From Perlabentimonas gracilis (lineage in GTDB: Bacteria; Bacteroidota; Bacteroidia; Bacteroidales; Tenuifilaceae), in assembly GCF_011174675.1 (NCBI RefSeq), contig NZ_JAANIG010000029.1, positions 1 to 61,586 of the forward strand: a stretch of 61,586 bases of DNA, in the 5' to 3' direction. The position numbers and the translations under genes are program-made. Below the pieces are notes generated by a model. It was not told where the DNA came from, ran no database searches, and was given only the letters and a program-made list of their open reading frames with translations. This document shows, in pieces, positions 28,942 through 39,127 of the stretch (position 1 is the first letter of the stretch; every line of letters begins with the position of its first letter).

Positions 28942-31900
28942 CTACTTTAGCGTCACATCTAGATAAACTGAGTGTCGCCCGTAAGTGTCGTAAAAAGGTT
29001 TGAACTTAACACCCTCAATTGTAAACTCCAATTTTTTGGGGTCGCCAGTAATTGACTTGCTAATATCATTAGCATCTAGAGATACCTTACGCCATTCGTT
29101 TAATGGGGTAGATTCTTGAGCGGCGAGTAGAACTGGCCCGTAGAATAAACTTGCTATGTTTTGCTGATCCATAACGGGCTTAAGATAGAAGTGAAAGGGC
29201 ATATGCAGATCAACAGTGTCGCCATTCTTCCAATTTCTTCTTAGGGTAAGGTACGTACCTGGAACAGCCTTAACTTTTTGGCTCTTGCCATTTATTTTCA
29301 CATAGAATCCTTTACTAGCCCAATGCGGTACGCGGACACGAAGGTCAAATTTTCCTTTTCCTTCAATGGTTAAGCGTGTATGATCATCGTTTGGGTAGGA
29401 GGTTTCTTGGGTAATTGTAATATTTCTTTCTGTCCATTCTAAGGTAGAGGGGACATATAGATTTACATATAGAGCTTGGTTATCGGTGCTTCTAAAGTAG
29501 ATTGAGTTGTGAAGCTTTGTATTGCTCTCAATGGCTGTTCCGTTACAGCAGGTAAATCCCTTCATATGCGGGTTGCCAAACTGTTTAATGGAACCTGGTC
29601 TCAACGGCACATGGTATGTATTTGCTGGAGAGTCCTCTGCAACGGATGCTAGAATATGATTGTAAAGTGCTTGTTCGTAGTAATCCATTAGCTCTGGACG
29701 CTGGTCGAAAAGGAATAGTTCCCGGGTTAGCTTTAGCATGTTGTAGGTAGCACACGTTTCATTCTGTCCACCTGCAGAGAACCCGTTTTCGTAAAGGGTT
29801 GCTGGTTGAGCAGTAAAGCACTCAGCATTAGCAGGATTGCTGGCTCCAGCAACTCCTCCAATATTATACATATAGTCGTTGGTAGCCATTCTCCAGAAGT
29901 TGTTGGCTATGTGGAAATACTCGGGGGCACCTGAGGAACGATACACTTCAAGTGCTCCGAGAATTTGCGGAATGTGTGTATTGGAGTGCAATCCCCTGAA
30001 CATATCAACATTTTTGGCTAGTCCATGGGAACGATTGGAGTCACCAAAAAACATCCTAATATTATCGAAAATCTTTGCAGTTTCCAGGTATGTTGGATTG
30101 TTGGTCAACCTATACAATCGTGCCATGGCATCATTCATTCCCCCATATTCTCCAGCAATATATCTGTTCCACATGCTTATAAGGGTTTCTGTAGGTAGTT
30201 TGCTTAGACGGGCATATACCCAGTCGCTCATGCCTTTGGCCGTTTCTAATGCCATCTCATTGCCACACACCTCGTAAATATCCATCAATCCGGCAAGGAT
30301 TTTATCTAATGTATAGTAGGGTGCCCATATTCTGGTATTGTCTGTTCCGTAGGTTGCACCATGCTCAAGCATGATAAACTGATCGGGTGGGTACGCACTA
30401 ATATATCCTAGTCCCCAATTCCAGTAATCTGTTCTTATGCCATCCTCGCTTAGGTCTGAGTCGTAACCCAATTTGCCTGGGGCAGGGGGAACAGCCGTTG
30501 GGTCGGAAACAAAATCTCCGCCGGCTACACTGGGGTGTCCAGACATTTGGGCCAGTTCATAAAGCGTATTCACCATGTAGTCAATCTTTTGGAGAAAAGT
30601 TGCCTGGAGCGATGGATCGTAGGAAGCGCTCTCGTAGGCTTGGGCTAAGGCAGTTAGGTAATGCCCTGTTGCATGGCCGCGAAGTTTTGTTAGCTGGCTA
30701 TCCCACACGCCCAAAGGTTCTGCACCTTTAGGTTGTGCTTGCCCAAAAGCGTTTCGGAACATGTAAAGGAAGTTGTCGGGATTGGTTTTAGCAAGAACGG
30801 TTACAAATTTATCGCGGTTTTCGATAAACTTGGTGTCGTTGTTTTCAAGATCAGTTTTTAGGATAACTCGATTCAGGCCAAAATCTCCCAAGGTTTGATT
30901 TGGGATGGTTATTTTTTTTGCTTCCGATACGGTAACAAAAGCAGTGGGCTGTATATGAGAGCCAGCGATCCTGCCTTTAACGGTGTAAGTACCTGGGGCA
31001 AGAACTTGCTTGTTATCCTCGGGTGCGGGCCAGATAACCCTTACGCTTGGCCCCTCAATGCCATCGCTGTAAACACCTTGTACATAAGCAGGAAGGCTGG
31101 GGAGATGCCCCACTGCTGTTTCCACTTTGATGTCGGGAACGCTTATTAGGTAAGCATTGTATAGCTGAGGAGTATTTTCGGAATACTTTGGAAGGCTGGG
31201 ATCGGCTTCGTCTCGCACTCTAACGACAGGTTGATCCAGATTCAAGGCATTGGCATGAATTCTGGCTACTTGACCATTGTTTAAGGGAATACGGTAGATT
31301 CTAAAATCATGCAGCTTGGCATTTAGGTTTTTGTGGTTTGGGGCTATCGATTTTCCAATGTAGAGTTTATTGTTACTAACGGTTCTGTTGTCGAATAGAT
31401 GCTGCAAGTTCACTGAAACATTACGAGTCTGACCCACTAGCATACCGTTTATATAACTACTAAGTGTTCTAGTGGGAATATTAATAACTACGGCTAAATG
31501 ATTCCATTTATTCAATTCGAGGGCGGGAGTTTGAACCACAAACTTATCTTTTTCGGTTTGGATTTGCACCATATACCCTATCCCGTCGTTTTCCTTAACG
31601 GTTTCAGCTTGGAGGTGTAGCTGGCTATTTTGCCCAAAATCGAAAAGTACTTGGCCTACTTCTGATGAACGTAAGTAGATCCAGCCTGTGATGCTTAGTG
31701 ATTCTAGCCCAGTAACGGATTCGCCAGGGATAGTTATAAATACTTCTTGATCTCCCGATAAGGATAGGACATCGCCAAACACGTTATCCTTCTCAAATCT
31801 GAAATCGGAACCTTGTATCCTTGAATGAAGGTTATTTCGAGACCAGTCGTTTAGGTCTCCTCGGAAGATATAGCGGGCATTCAAGTCCGTTTCCCCTATT

Positions 31901-32010
31901 CCATCAAGAATTTGGTCGCCGCCCTGCGCAAACACATGATTTGCACTCATAATACATAGACTGAGTATCAGTCCCAAAAACAACTTTGATGTTTTCATAA
32001 TTGAGTTCAT
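28942..32010 (-). CDS. DUF1680-type beta-L-arabinofuranosidase (GH146/GH127 clan) with N-terminal LamG and Ig-like domains
   Basis: The 1022-residue secreted protein (signal ending VFAQGG; an in-frame ATG at 31998 may be the true start) has three parts. A LamG/concanavalin-like domain covers about 35-255. An Ig-like domain follows at about 300-365. The (alpha/alpha)6 DUF1680 catalytic module starts about residue 375 with FGLNRVILKTDLENNDTKF. Catalytic features are NETCATYNMLKLTR near 750 and FTCCNGTAIESN near 819; in GH127 the Glu and Cys residues of such motifs bind zinc and the later Cys is the nucleophile. It should release beta-L-arabinofuranose in the periplasm. It is the last gene of the outer operon. 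Confidence 0.88.
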   Translation of the reverse strand: MNSIMKTSKLFLGLILSLCIMSANHVFAQGGDQILDGIGETDLNARYIFRGDLNDWSRNNLHSRIQGSDFRFEKDNVFGDVLSLSGDQEVFITIPGESVTGLESLSITGWIYLRSSEVGQVLFDFGQNSQLHLQAETVKENDGIGYMVQIQTEKDKFVVQTPALELNKWNHLAVVINIPTRTLSSYINGMLVGQTRNVSVNLQHLFDNRTVSNNKLYIGKSIAPNHKNLNAKLHDFRIYRIPLNNGQVARIHANALNLDQPVVRVRDEADPSLPKYSENTPQLYNAYLISVPDIKVETAVGHLPSLPAYVQGVYSDGIEGPSVRVIWPAPEDNKQVLAPGTYTVKGRIAGSHIQPTAFVTVSEAKKITIPNQTLGDFGLNRVILKTDLENNDTKFIENRDKFVTVLAKTNPDNFLYMFRNAFGQAQPKGAEPLGVWDSQLTKLRGHATGHYLTALAQAYESASYDPSLQATFLQKIDYMVNTLYELAQMSGHPSVAGGDFVSDPTAVPPAPGKLGYDSDLSEDGIRTDYWNWGLGYISAYPPDQFIMLEHGATYGTDNTRIWAPYYTLDKILAGLMDIYEVCGNEMALETAKGMSDWVYARLSKLPTETLISMWNRYIAGEYGGMNDAMARLYRLTNNPTYLETAKIFDNIRMFFGDSNRSHGLAKNVDMFRGLHSNTHIPQILGALEVYRSSGAPEYFHIANNFWRMATNDYMYNIGGVAGASNPANAECFTAQPATLYENGFSAGGQNETCATYNMLKLTRELFLFDQRPELMDYYEQALYNHILASVAEDSPANTYHVPLRPGSIKQFGNPHMKGFTCCNGTAIESNTKLHNSIYFRSTDNQALYVNLYVPSTLEWTERNITITQETSYPNDDHTRLTIEGKGKFDLRVRVPHWASKGFYVKINGKSQKVKAVPGTYLTLRRNWKNGDTVDLHMPFHFYLKPVMDQQNIASLFYGPVLLAAQESTPLNEWRKVSLDANDISKSITGDPKKLEFTIEGVKFKPFYDTYGRHSVYLDVTLK

Positions 32011-32056
32011 ATTTAGGAATTTTAAAACAAATAATTAGTGTTGTTATCTCTAAAGC

Positions 32057-35011
32057 TTAAAAACTTACATTTATACCAAAGGCAAACGTGCGGGTGGTTG
32101 GGTATTTCTCCAAATCGTCAAAACCAGGAGCCATTCCAACAATGCTAACCTCGGGGTCGACACCCTTATAGCCGGTTATTGTAAACAGGTTGCTGGCCGA
32201 AGCGTATAGCCTTACATGCTGCACATATCGATTCTGTGCCTTACAGGTGTAACCAAGTGTAAGGTTGTCGAGCTTAAGGTAGTCGCCATTCTCAAGGTAA
32301 TGGCTTACAAAAGCCAGAGGGCTTGAAAGGGTAACACCATCTATAGGATCGAAAGCCGAACTTAGAACATTGTAATAGGGTGCTCGCGTCGAATTTTCAT
32401 AGTACATACGATAGGTGTTGATTAGTTGAAAACCAAATGCGCCGCGAAGCGACACGCTTAGGTCGAATGCCCGGTAGCGAAGCGTGTTAGTCCACGATAG
32501 GGTATGCTTCGGTACCCCGTTTCCAATATACTGTCTATCGTTATAATTAGCATCTAAAATTTCAACAATTTCCCCATCGGGTTTTTCTATTAGCCAGTCT
32601 CCCTGCTCATTAACGCCAACTGACTTATACCCCCAGAAACTTCCAATAGCCTTACCAACTTGGATTCGTTGGGAATGCACTCCAACAGGTTCAGAAAAAT
32701 ACCCAGCATCAATGTAATCGAGAGAGGTTTGAAGCTGGCTGCTATAAAGGGAGACTACCTTGTTTGCATTGGTTGAGTAAGCAACCATAGTATTCCAGCT
32801 TATGGCGTTGGATTGAGTTACGGCAAAATCAACAAGAATCTCGAGCCCAACATTCTCAATTTCAAAACCATTTGCAAGAATTCTATTAGTAAAGGCAGGA
32901 GGTGATTTAGTAAAATGTTCATAAACCAAATCGGAATTACTCTGCTTATAAAAATCTATCGACCCCGATAGCCGCTGGTTTAAGAGGCTAAAATCAACAC
33001 CTATATTCTTCTCAACGCTTTGTTCCCATTTCAGGTTGGGATTGGGTGAATTTGCTGGCACAAGAGTTGGAATCCACTCCCCATTAATAAAAGCATTCGC
33101 CGAGACAGCATATATGGGAAGGTTAGGCTGCGAAAGTGAAGGTTGTAAACCGGTAACACCAATCCCAAATCGAACTTTTAAATCGTTAATGTAGCTAAAG
33201 GGGCTCATGAACGATTCCTGGCTTACGCGCCAGCCCAGCTGTACCGCCGGGAAGTGTCCCCAACGGTTAGATTCCCCAAAAGTAGAGGAGCCCTCGTACC
33301 GGTTACTTACCTGCAGCAGGTATTTACCGGAGTAACTGTAGTTAACCCGCCCAAAGAAACCGATGGTACGTGAGGGGGTTGACCATCCATTTACAGAGGT
33401 GTTCTCATCATATTGCCAACTAGCTGCACCTAGTTGGTTGAATCCCATTAGATTAATTGGCGATTTGATTTTACTCAAATTTAGCCCATCCATTGCAGAA
33501 CTTGAATAGCTATACCCTCCCAGAACTCGGAACTCGTGATTGCCAATTGCCTTGCTATAACGTGTTGTAAACTCAAGAATGTCGTCGCGCGAGGTCGCTA
33601 TACTATATGAATTGGTTCTACTTGTACCTATAGAATAAGGATGCTGCTTGGTTATGTAGTTGCCATTGGCTTGGCTACCCAGGCTTCGGGCCACAAACAG
33701 CTGCATATCCAAATTCTGTATGGGTTTGAAATTGATGCTCCCATAGAATCGTGCATTTCTATTCCTTTCGGGTATGGAGCATTCGGTGATCATGGCAACG
33801 GGATTGTATGTCAAATAAGGTATGGGGTAAAACCAGCTCCCATCATCATTTTTTAATGGCATGGTGGGATTATTTTTTAATGCCTGGTAGTATGCCTGCT
33901 CAAAATCGTTGTTCGATCGGTTTTCCATCCCGGCAATGGTTCCCATGCTAATGGTAATCTTATTGTCAAGCATAGTGTGCGTAAGGTTTAACCGAAACTT
34001 GGTTGACTCCCTAGCCGATTTAAGGAATATGCCCTCGTTCAGGTTGTAGTTAAGCGAACCAGAGTACCAAGTGTTGTTACTGCCGCCGCTAATGCTTATG
34101 TCATGCATCATGGTCATTGGGGTTCGGGTTATCTCCCTCAACAAATCGTTACTATCCCCATAATCGGTATAGTTGGTGACTCCCTGCTCGTTTAGTCGTC
34201 TAACATCCTGAGCGGTAAGAAAATCGGGTCTGCCCACAAGGCTCTCGGTACCAATGTGCGATCGATACTCGACCCTTAGGGGCGAGTTCCGATGCCCCCT
34301 GCGAGTGGTAACAATGAGTACCCCGTTGGCGGCACGGCTACCATAAATGGCCATGGCAGAACCGTCTTTTAGCACCTCTATGGTTTCAACATCCTGCGGG
34401 GCAATCGTATTCAGATCTCCGGGTATTCCATCGATTAGTATAAGCGGTGAACTACCTAACGAAAAAGATTTTGTTCCCCTTAAGCTGATTTCCACATTAT
34501 CTAAAGGATTTCCGCTGGGCATATTAATGCTAAGACCTGGCACACGCCCCCTTAGCAGTTGCCCAATATCCCTAACAGGCCCTTGGGTAATCTGTTCTGA
34601 GCCAACGGATGAGATTGCACCAGTTACACTTGCTCGTTTCTGGGAATCGTAAACTATATTGACTTCTTGCTCAAGTCGATTTGAGGTAACTGAACTAGTA
34701 TCATCTGTTGCTGTTTGGTTTGCTCCCGAATCGTTGGTATGAAGAAGGATATCCTGCTTGGCAACAAGAGTATCGAGAATAGCCTCAACAGTAAGTAAAA
34801 CTTGGTTGGGGCTACTTGTCATCTTTGAAATTTCCTTAACATATCCGCCCGTTGGGGTATATGACGGGATTTGGGTTTGACCAATAGTTTCCCCATTAGC
34901 AGCTATATGTAAGAATGCCAGGCAAGCAGTAAAACAAACTACGATAATCTGTTTATGATTGGAATGCATTCCGCTTACTTTTGCTAATGATTTGGAAACT
35001 ATTGCTTTCAT
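32057..35011 (-). CDS. Orphan SusC/RagA-type TonB-dependent transporter lacking the usual N-terminal domain
   Basis: The 984-residue protein has a signal peptide (to about residue 40) and then about 75 residues I cannot assign where SusC proteins normally carry a CarboxypepD_reg domain. The TonB box region (EVNIVYDSQKRASVTGAIS), the plug (SPLILIDGIPGDLN, VETIEVLKDGSAMAIYGSR) and a complete barrel ending FAFGINVSF follow. It is clearly a paralogue of the other SusC (shared ITGYKG-DPEV and YPTTRTF near the C-terminus). No SusD gene is adjacent: neighbours are GH97 (41 bases upstream) and the GH146-type gene (46 bases downstream). Confidence 0.92.
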   Translation of the reverse strand: MKAIVSKSLAKVSGMHSNHKQIIVVCFTACLAFLHIAANGETIGQTQIPSYTPTGGYVKEISKMTSSPNQVLLTVEAILDTLVAKQDILLHTNDSGANQTATDDTSSVTSNRLEQEVNIVYDSQKRASVTGAISSVGSEQITQGPVRDIGQLLRGRVPGLSINMPSGNPLDNVEISLRGTKSFSLGSSPLILIDGIPGDLNTIAPQDVETIEVLKDGSAMAIYGSRAANGVLIVTTRRGHRNSPLRVEYRSHIGTESLVGRPDFLTAQDVRRLNEQGVTNYTDYGDSNDLLREITRTPMTMMHDISISGGSNNTWYSGSLNYNLNEGIFLKSARESTKFRLNLTHTMLDNKITISMGTIAGMENRSNNDFEQAYYQALKNNPTMPLKNDDGSWFYPIPYLTYNPVAMITECSIPERNRNARFYGSINFKPIQNLDMQLFVARSLGSQANGNYITKQHPYSIGTSRTNSYSIATSRDDILEFTTRYSKAIGNHEFRVLGGYSYSSSAMDGLNLSKIKSPINLMGFNQLGAASWQYDENTSVNGWSTPSRTIGFFGRVNYSYSGKYLLQVSNRYEGSSTFGESNRWGHFPAVQLGWRVSQESFMSPFSYINDLKVRFGIGVTGLQPSLSQPNLPIYAVSANAFINGEWIPTLVPANSPNPNLKWEQSVEKNIGVDFSLLNQRLSGSIDFYKQSNSDLVYEHFTKSPPAFTNRILANGFEIENVGLEILVDFAVTQSNAISWNTMVAYSTNANKVVSLYSSQLQTSLDYIDAGYFSEPVGVHSQRIQVGKAIGSFWGYKSVGVNEQGDWLIEKPDGEIVEILDANYNDRQYIGNGVPKHTLSWTNTLRYRAFDLSVSLRGAFGFQLINTYRMYYENSTRAPYYNVLSSAFDPIDGVTLSSPLAFVSHYLENGDYLKLDNLTLGYTCKAQNRYVQHVRLYASASNLFTITGYKGVDPEVSIVGMAPGFDDLEKYPTTRTFAFGINVSF

Positions 35012-35051
35012 TTGTAGGGTTTAGGTTAAGGGTGACCTCTGATTATAAATG

Positions 35052-37022
35052 CTATTTTGCCCTTAGGATGGCAGCGTACCCACCTCCAGGTTTCATATCG
35101 ATGGTAATCGTGTCGTTGGGTGTTAGCGTCTTAGCTGTTTTTTTATAGTCTGGTGCATACCTGTCGGCATTAATGCCATCGCTCATAATGGTGGCCTCAA
35201 AGGTCCCTTTTAAAAATGACAAGGGAAGTTCAAAGGATCGAGGAGTCCAATCGGTCATAGCTGCAATAAACCAATCGTTTCCCTTTCGGCGTGCGATAAC
35301 AACGTAATCGCTTATTTTAGCCTTGAAAACTCTGGTTTCATCCCAAGTTGTTGGGATTTGTGCGATGAAATCGGTACACTCCTGTTCCCTGATGTAGGTC
35401 GATGGCGACTCGCACATCATCTGTAGGGGGGCATCGTATAGTATAAACATTGCAAGCTGATGACAGCGTGTGCCTTGGCTCATGGGTCGATCGTAGCTTA
35501 TGGCAAAGTTACCCTTAGTGGTATTAATCATAGAGCCTGGAGTATAGTCCATTGGGCCAGCAGCCATTCTTATGAAGGGTATGGTTAGGTTATGGTCGGG
35601 CGTTAAGTGGTCGGACCACTTATTGTGTTCCCCGCCTTTTACTCCCTCAAAATTCACCACATTGGGATATTTTCGTTGCAAACCTGCTGGCTTGAAGCTG
35701 CCATGGAAATTGACCAGAAGCTCAAGGCTGGCTGAGATTGCTGCTATTTTTTCGTATGAGCTAACCATAGCCTGATCCGAGCGTTGCATGAAGTCCACTT
35801 TAATGCCTTTTGCCCCCCACGATTGATAAATCTGCAATATTTCTTCAGTATTTTCGTCCAAAGGTTTCCAAAGTACCCAAAGGATAATGCCTACATTTTT
35901 ACTTTTTGCATAGTTAATAAGCCACTTCACATCCATTTCTGGATTAAAATCGAGAATTTCTGTGGTGCTTTTGGTCCATCCCTCGTCGAGGATTACATAC
36001 TCAATGCCATTGTCGGAGGCAAAGTCGATAAAGTATTTGTAGGTTTGGGTGTTTAACCCCGATTTAAAGTCCACTCCGTAAATATTGTTAGCATTATACC
36101 AGTCCCAAGCCACTTTACCAGGCTTTATCCATTGGGGGTTTTTAATTTCCGATGGTTCGCCAAGTTGGTATGCAAGAGTATTGGTTAAGATTTCGCTATC
36201 GTTGCTGGCAATAAGAAAAACCCTCCAAGGGAATTTACGAGGCGATTCAACAACAGCAATGTAATCGGCTTCGAGCGTTATTACTTGGTTCCGGTCGGGG
36301 GAACGGTTGCTGTTTGGAATGGCTTCGAGCACATACTTTGGAAATTGCGATACAAAACCTTGCTTGCCACTATCTTTCCGAAGAAACATGTTGGGATAGT
36401 GGCTCAGCGCAGTTTCGGTAAATACCACTTTGCTACCATTTGACAATTCGAACATAACGGGAAGGCTACAGAAATCGACTTCGTCGATACTGGTTATTGG
36501 GATTCGAGGGTACGAGTTCTCATTGTGAGAATACATTGACTGCTCCTTCGGAAACCAAGAACTGGTTCCTTGCGGAAATTGCAAATTGAGCGGCTCATCC
36601 TCTACCTGTAAAGTGGACTTGGAGCTTGTTCCAAAAGCATACGCCAGGCCGTTGTTGTATGCCCTAAACTCTAGGGATAGTCCATTGTTGAGAGTTAAAG
36701 CTAACTCGTTATAATGGTCTAAAATTTCACTAAACTTATAGGGAACCTCGGGCTTAATGGTGTTTTTAACTTCTTTCTGCTTCGCGTTTCTTACCTTTCC
36801 TTGGCTTGCTCGTACTCCGTTCTTAAGCACTATATCAATGGGAGATTCGTCAACTACTATAGCTCCGTTAAGCTTTGCACTCCAAACTATTCCCTTGTTA
36901 ACCTTTACCGATACTTCTATGCTTTTATCGGGAGAAAACAATTTATATTCTTTTGCTAGTGAATTGTTTGCTACAAGTGTTAGTAGTATTACACTTAACG
37001 ATAAATTGCGAATTGTTAGCAT
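35052..37022 (-). CDS. Glycoside hydrolase family 97, retaining-type (alpha-galactosidase or beta-L-arabinopyranosidase)
   Basis: The 656-residue secreted enzyme (signal MLTIRNLSLSVILLTLV to NSLAK) has the GH97 layout: N-terminal beta-supersandwich (about 25-280), TIM barrel (about 290-560) and C-terminal beta domain. The barrel shows KVAWDWYNANN, YVILDEGWTKS and KGIKVDFMQRSDQAM, whose Asp near residue 408 corresponds to the nucleophile of retaining GH97 enzymes such as BtGal97b. Glu in VNFEGVKGGEHNKW near 459 is a candidate acid/base. Retaining GH97 includes alpha-galactosidases and beta-L-arabinopyranosidases; given the context the latter is attractive but not proven. Confidence 0.9.
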   Translation of the reverse strand: MLTIRNLSLSVILLTLVANNSLAKEYKLFSPDKSIEVSVKVNKGIVWSAKLNGAIVVDESPIDIVLKNGVRASQGKVRNAKQKEVKNTIKPEVPYKFSEILDHYNELALTLNNGLSLEFRAYNNGLAYAFGTSSKSTLQVEDEPLNLQFPQGTSSWFPKEQSMYSHNENSYPRIPITSIDEVDFCSLPVMFELSNGSKVVFTETALSHYPNMFLRKDSGKQGFVSQFPKYVLEAIPNSNRSPDRNQVITLEADYIAVVESPRKFPWRVFLIASNDSEILTNTLAYQLGEPSEIKNPQWIKPGKVAWDWYNANNIYGVDFKSGLNTQTYKYFIDFASDNGIEYVILDEGWTKSTTEILDFNPEMDVKWLINYAKSKNVGIILWVLWKPLDENTEEILQIYQSWGAKGIKVDFMQRSDQAMVSSYEKIAAISASLELLVNFHGSFKPAGLQRKYPNVVNFEGVKGGEHNKWSDHLTPDHNLTIPFIRMAAGPMDYTPGSMINTTKGNFAISYDRPMSQGTRCHQLAMFILYDAPLQMMCESPSTYIREQECTDFIAQIPTTWDETRVFKAKISDYVVIARRKGNDWFIAAMTDWTPRSFELPLSFLKGTFEATIMSDGINADRYAPDYKKTAKTLTPNDTITIDMKPGGGYAAILRAK

Positions 37023-37066
37023 GGTATTGAGTTTATTATGGCGTTGTACACCTTATGTTTTAATGG

Positions 37067-39085
37067 CTAATTCAGCTTATAAAGGGTTTCCTTGCTAACA
37101 GATGGGTTACTCTCAGAAACAACTGACAACCTCACTGTTGCGTTGGGTGAAGCGTTTACATCCTTAGAGAGATAAACCGAGATTCGGTCTTCATGGCCCT
37201 GTTTAACAGCGACTAGCTCATTAAGCAGCTGAGCCTTATAGCCATCGCCTTCAACTACTTCTGCTTTTACTCGGTAAATATCGTACAGCAGGTGCCTTGC
37301 CACATCGCCAGATGGATGAACACTTGACATGTCTGCGACTGGGCGATCATCGTTCCTAATTGTGAAATCGAGCCTTTTTATCCCCTTTGAAGTTGAAACC
37401 TGCTTTGGGTTTTCGAGTAAGAATGAACGAGTACGCTCTTTTTCACCATCAAGCGAGCGTACTCCAAGCGAATACGACAGGATTCCTTGGCTGGAGCGGT
37501 GTATGTCAATAACATAGAAATGCAAACCGTTAGGTTCGTCAACAAATTCAAATTTGCTTCCCGAATTTAGCCCGGCATGGAATAGGGCATCGTTAAGCTG
37601 GCGATAATCGGCAACGGTCCGCATAACCTTTGAGCCATCTGGTCTGACGAAATCAACCATATTGATATCCTCAGGATTAGCATCAATTACCCAGTTGAAA
37701 AGGTTGAATGAGTTAGGGCCACCACTATGCCCTTCTTTATCTTTGTTTAAAGCCAGAAGCACCCCATTGTCAGGGCAGAATGAGTCGTACCCAATTCTTT
37801 GCACCACTTCCATGGAGTAGAAATTGTAGGTAGGTACGCCAGGAGACATTGGGTTTGTTGCTGGATCTGAGGCTGGGGTTCTGTCGTGGGGTAAATCCCC
37901 ATCGAGCCTTACAATTAAACCCGCATACGAATCCAAAAGGGGTTCAACTGCTCTGGCGGTAACATTTGCCACAACGGTTCCCGTTTCTACAAGTCCATCA
38001 CGGCTAAGAATAAGCACATCGTTAGGAGAAATAAAGTCGATAGCCATTCTGTTGCGCAGCATAAGGCCAGCAGGCATTGCTGCGCCAGCAATAGGTGGAA
38101 CTACCCAGCGCATATGGGGGCCTCCCGGGCCATTAAAACTTCCCCGATCCATCATATCCCAAGGACCCGATCCTGCTCTGCGGTAAGGGGTAACATAAGG
38201 ATTGTTATTATTATCGCCTATGCGGAACTTTAAATGGCCAATTTCATGGGTAATTGTCCCAGAGTTTTCTCCTTGCCGCATCGATGAAATCCCCCATTGC
38301 ATTTGAGCTGCTTTCCATGAGGTCCACTCCACGTATCGGGTAGCTGCCCATCGGGGTTTGTCGGGGTTAGGATTGCCCCACTCAGCAGGAATATCCTCCT
38401 TTGACAAGAACTTCATCTCACCAAACTCCTGCCAAATACCTGTCTCGTCGTAACCTGCATATATTCTAAGTATAGCATCGTAGTTCTTGCGCAGATCTCC
38501 AACATCGGCTATCCACAACGAGTCCACATCGGGCTCCATTCTATTATTCACCACGCTACCATCGGGAGTGAACTCATTTTGCCCCCACTCGCTCAATCCG
38601 TACTCCCATAGATTTTTGGGCATTCGGTAGGGGCCATAGGGCACTAGCTCAGTAACGCCAAATTTCCCCCTAGACTGCTCCATCCAGTAGCCGTTAATGG
38701 TTTGGCCATTGTTTACAGCACTGGGTTTGAGGAAGAAATCGGCGTAAAACTGAGGGATTTCTTCCCTGCTCACCGGATCTATTTGGGGGTTCCCAAATAG
38801 ATCAGAATGCTTAGGAAGGGTCATGACAAAAGGCTGGTCGTCAAAGTCAACTGCTACAAGAGCGATACGATACCCTTTTTCGGGTTTTAGAGTTGGATCG
38901 GCCCAGCTAATTCCTGGGATTGGTTTATAGTCGGCCCAGGTCATGTCGTCTTGGTCAACCACTACCATTGGATCTATAGGAGCAAGAACAATATCAGCAT
39001 CCTTCGGCTGACAAGCAGTGAATGCTAGCCCTAGGAGAAACATCATTTTGCATCTACTAAGTGAACTTAATTTTAACTTCATCAT
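37067..39085 (-). CDS. M6-like metalloprotease lipoprotein, probably surface-exposed
   Basis: The 672-residue lipoprotein has a signal ending AFTACQPKDAD; the acidic residues after Cys resemble a surface-export signal of Bacteroidota lipoproteins. The region about 60-330 resembles M6 (immune-inhibitor-A-like) metalloproteases: YRIALVAVDFDDQPF, IPQFYADFF, NGYWMEQSRGKFGV, and zinc motif SGTITHEIGHLKFRIGD near 280. A Met-turn-like GPWDMMDRGSFNGPG follows 30 residues later. The rest is probably beta-rich. A protease next to GH97, DUF5695 and SusC genes is unusual for a plain arabinan locus. It lies 44 bases upstream of the GH97 gene and 42 downstream of the DUF5695 gene. Confidence 0.8.
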   Translation of the reverse strand: MMKLKLSSLSRCKMMFLLGLAFTACQPKDADIVLAPIDPMVVVDQDDMTWADYKPIPGISWADPTLKPEKGYRIALVAVDFDDQPFVMTLPKHSDLFGNPQIDPVSREEIPQFYADFFLKPSAVNNGQTINGYWMEQSRGKFGVTELVPYGPYRMPKNLWEYGLSEWGQNEFTPDGSVVNNRMEPDVDSLWIADVGDLRKNYDAILRIYAGYDETGIWQEFGEMKFLSKEDIPAEWGNPNPDKPRWAATRYVEWTSWKAAQMQWGISSMRQGENSGTITHEIGHLKFRIGDNNNNPYVTPYRRAGSGPWDMMDRGSFNGPGGPHMRWVVPPIAGAAMPAGLMLRNRMAIDFISPNDVLILSRDGLVETGTVVANVTARAVEPLLDSYAGLIVRLDGDLPHDRTPASDPATNPMSPGVPTYNFYSMEVVQRIGYDSFCPDNGVLLALNKDKEGHSGGPNSFNLFNWVIDANPEDINMVDFVRPDGSKVMRTVADYRQLNDALFHAGLNSGSKFEFVDEPNGLHFYVIDIHRSSQGILSYSLGVRSLDGEKERTRSFLLENPKQVSTSKGIKRLDFTIRNDDRPVADMSSVHPSGDVARHLLYDIYRVKAEVVEGDGYKAQLLNELVAVKQGHEDRISVYLSKDVNASPNATVRLSVVSESNPSVSKETLYKLN

Positions 39086-39127
39086 TGTTAGGAATTAATT
39101 TCAAAAACATAAACGATATGCTATAAG

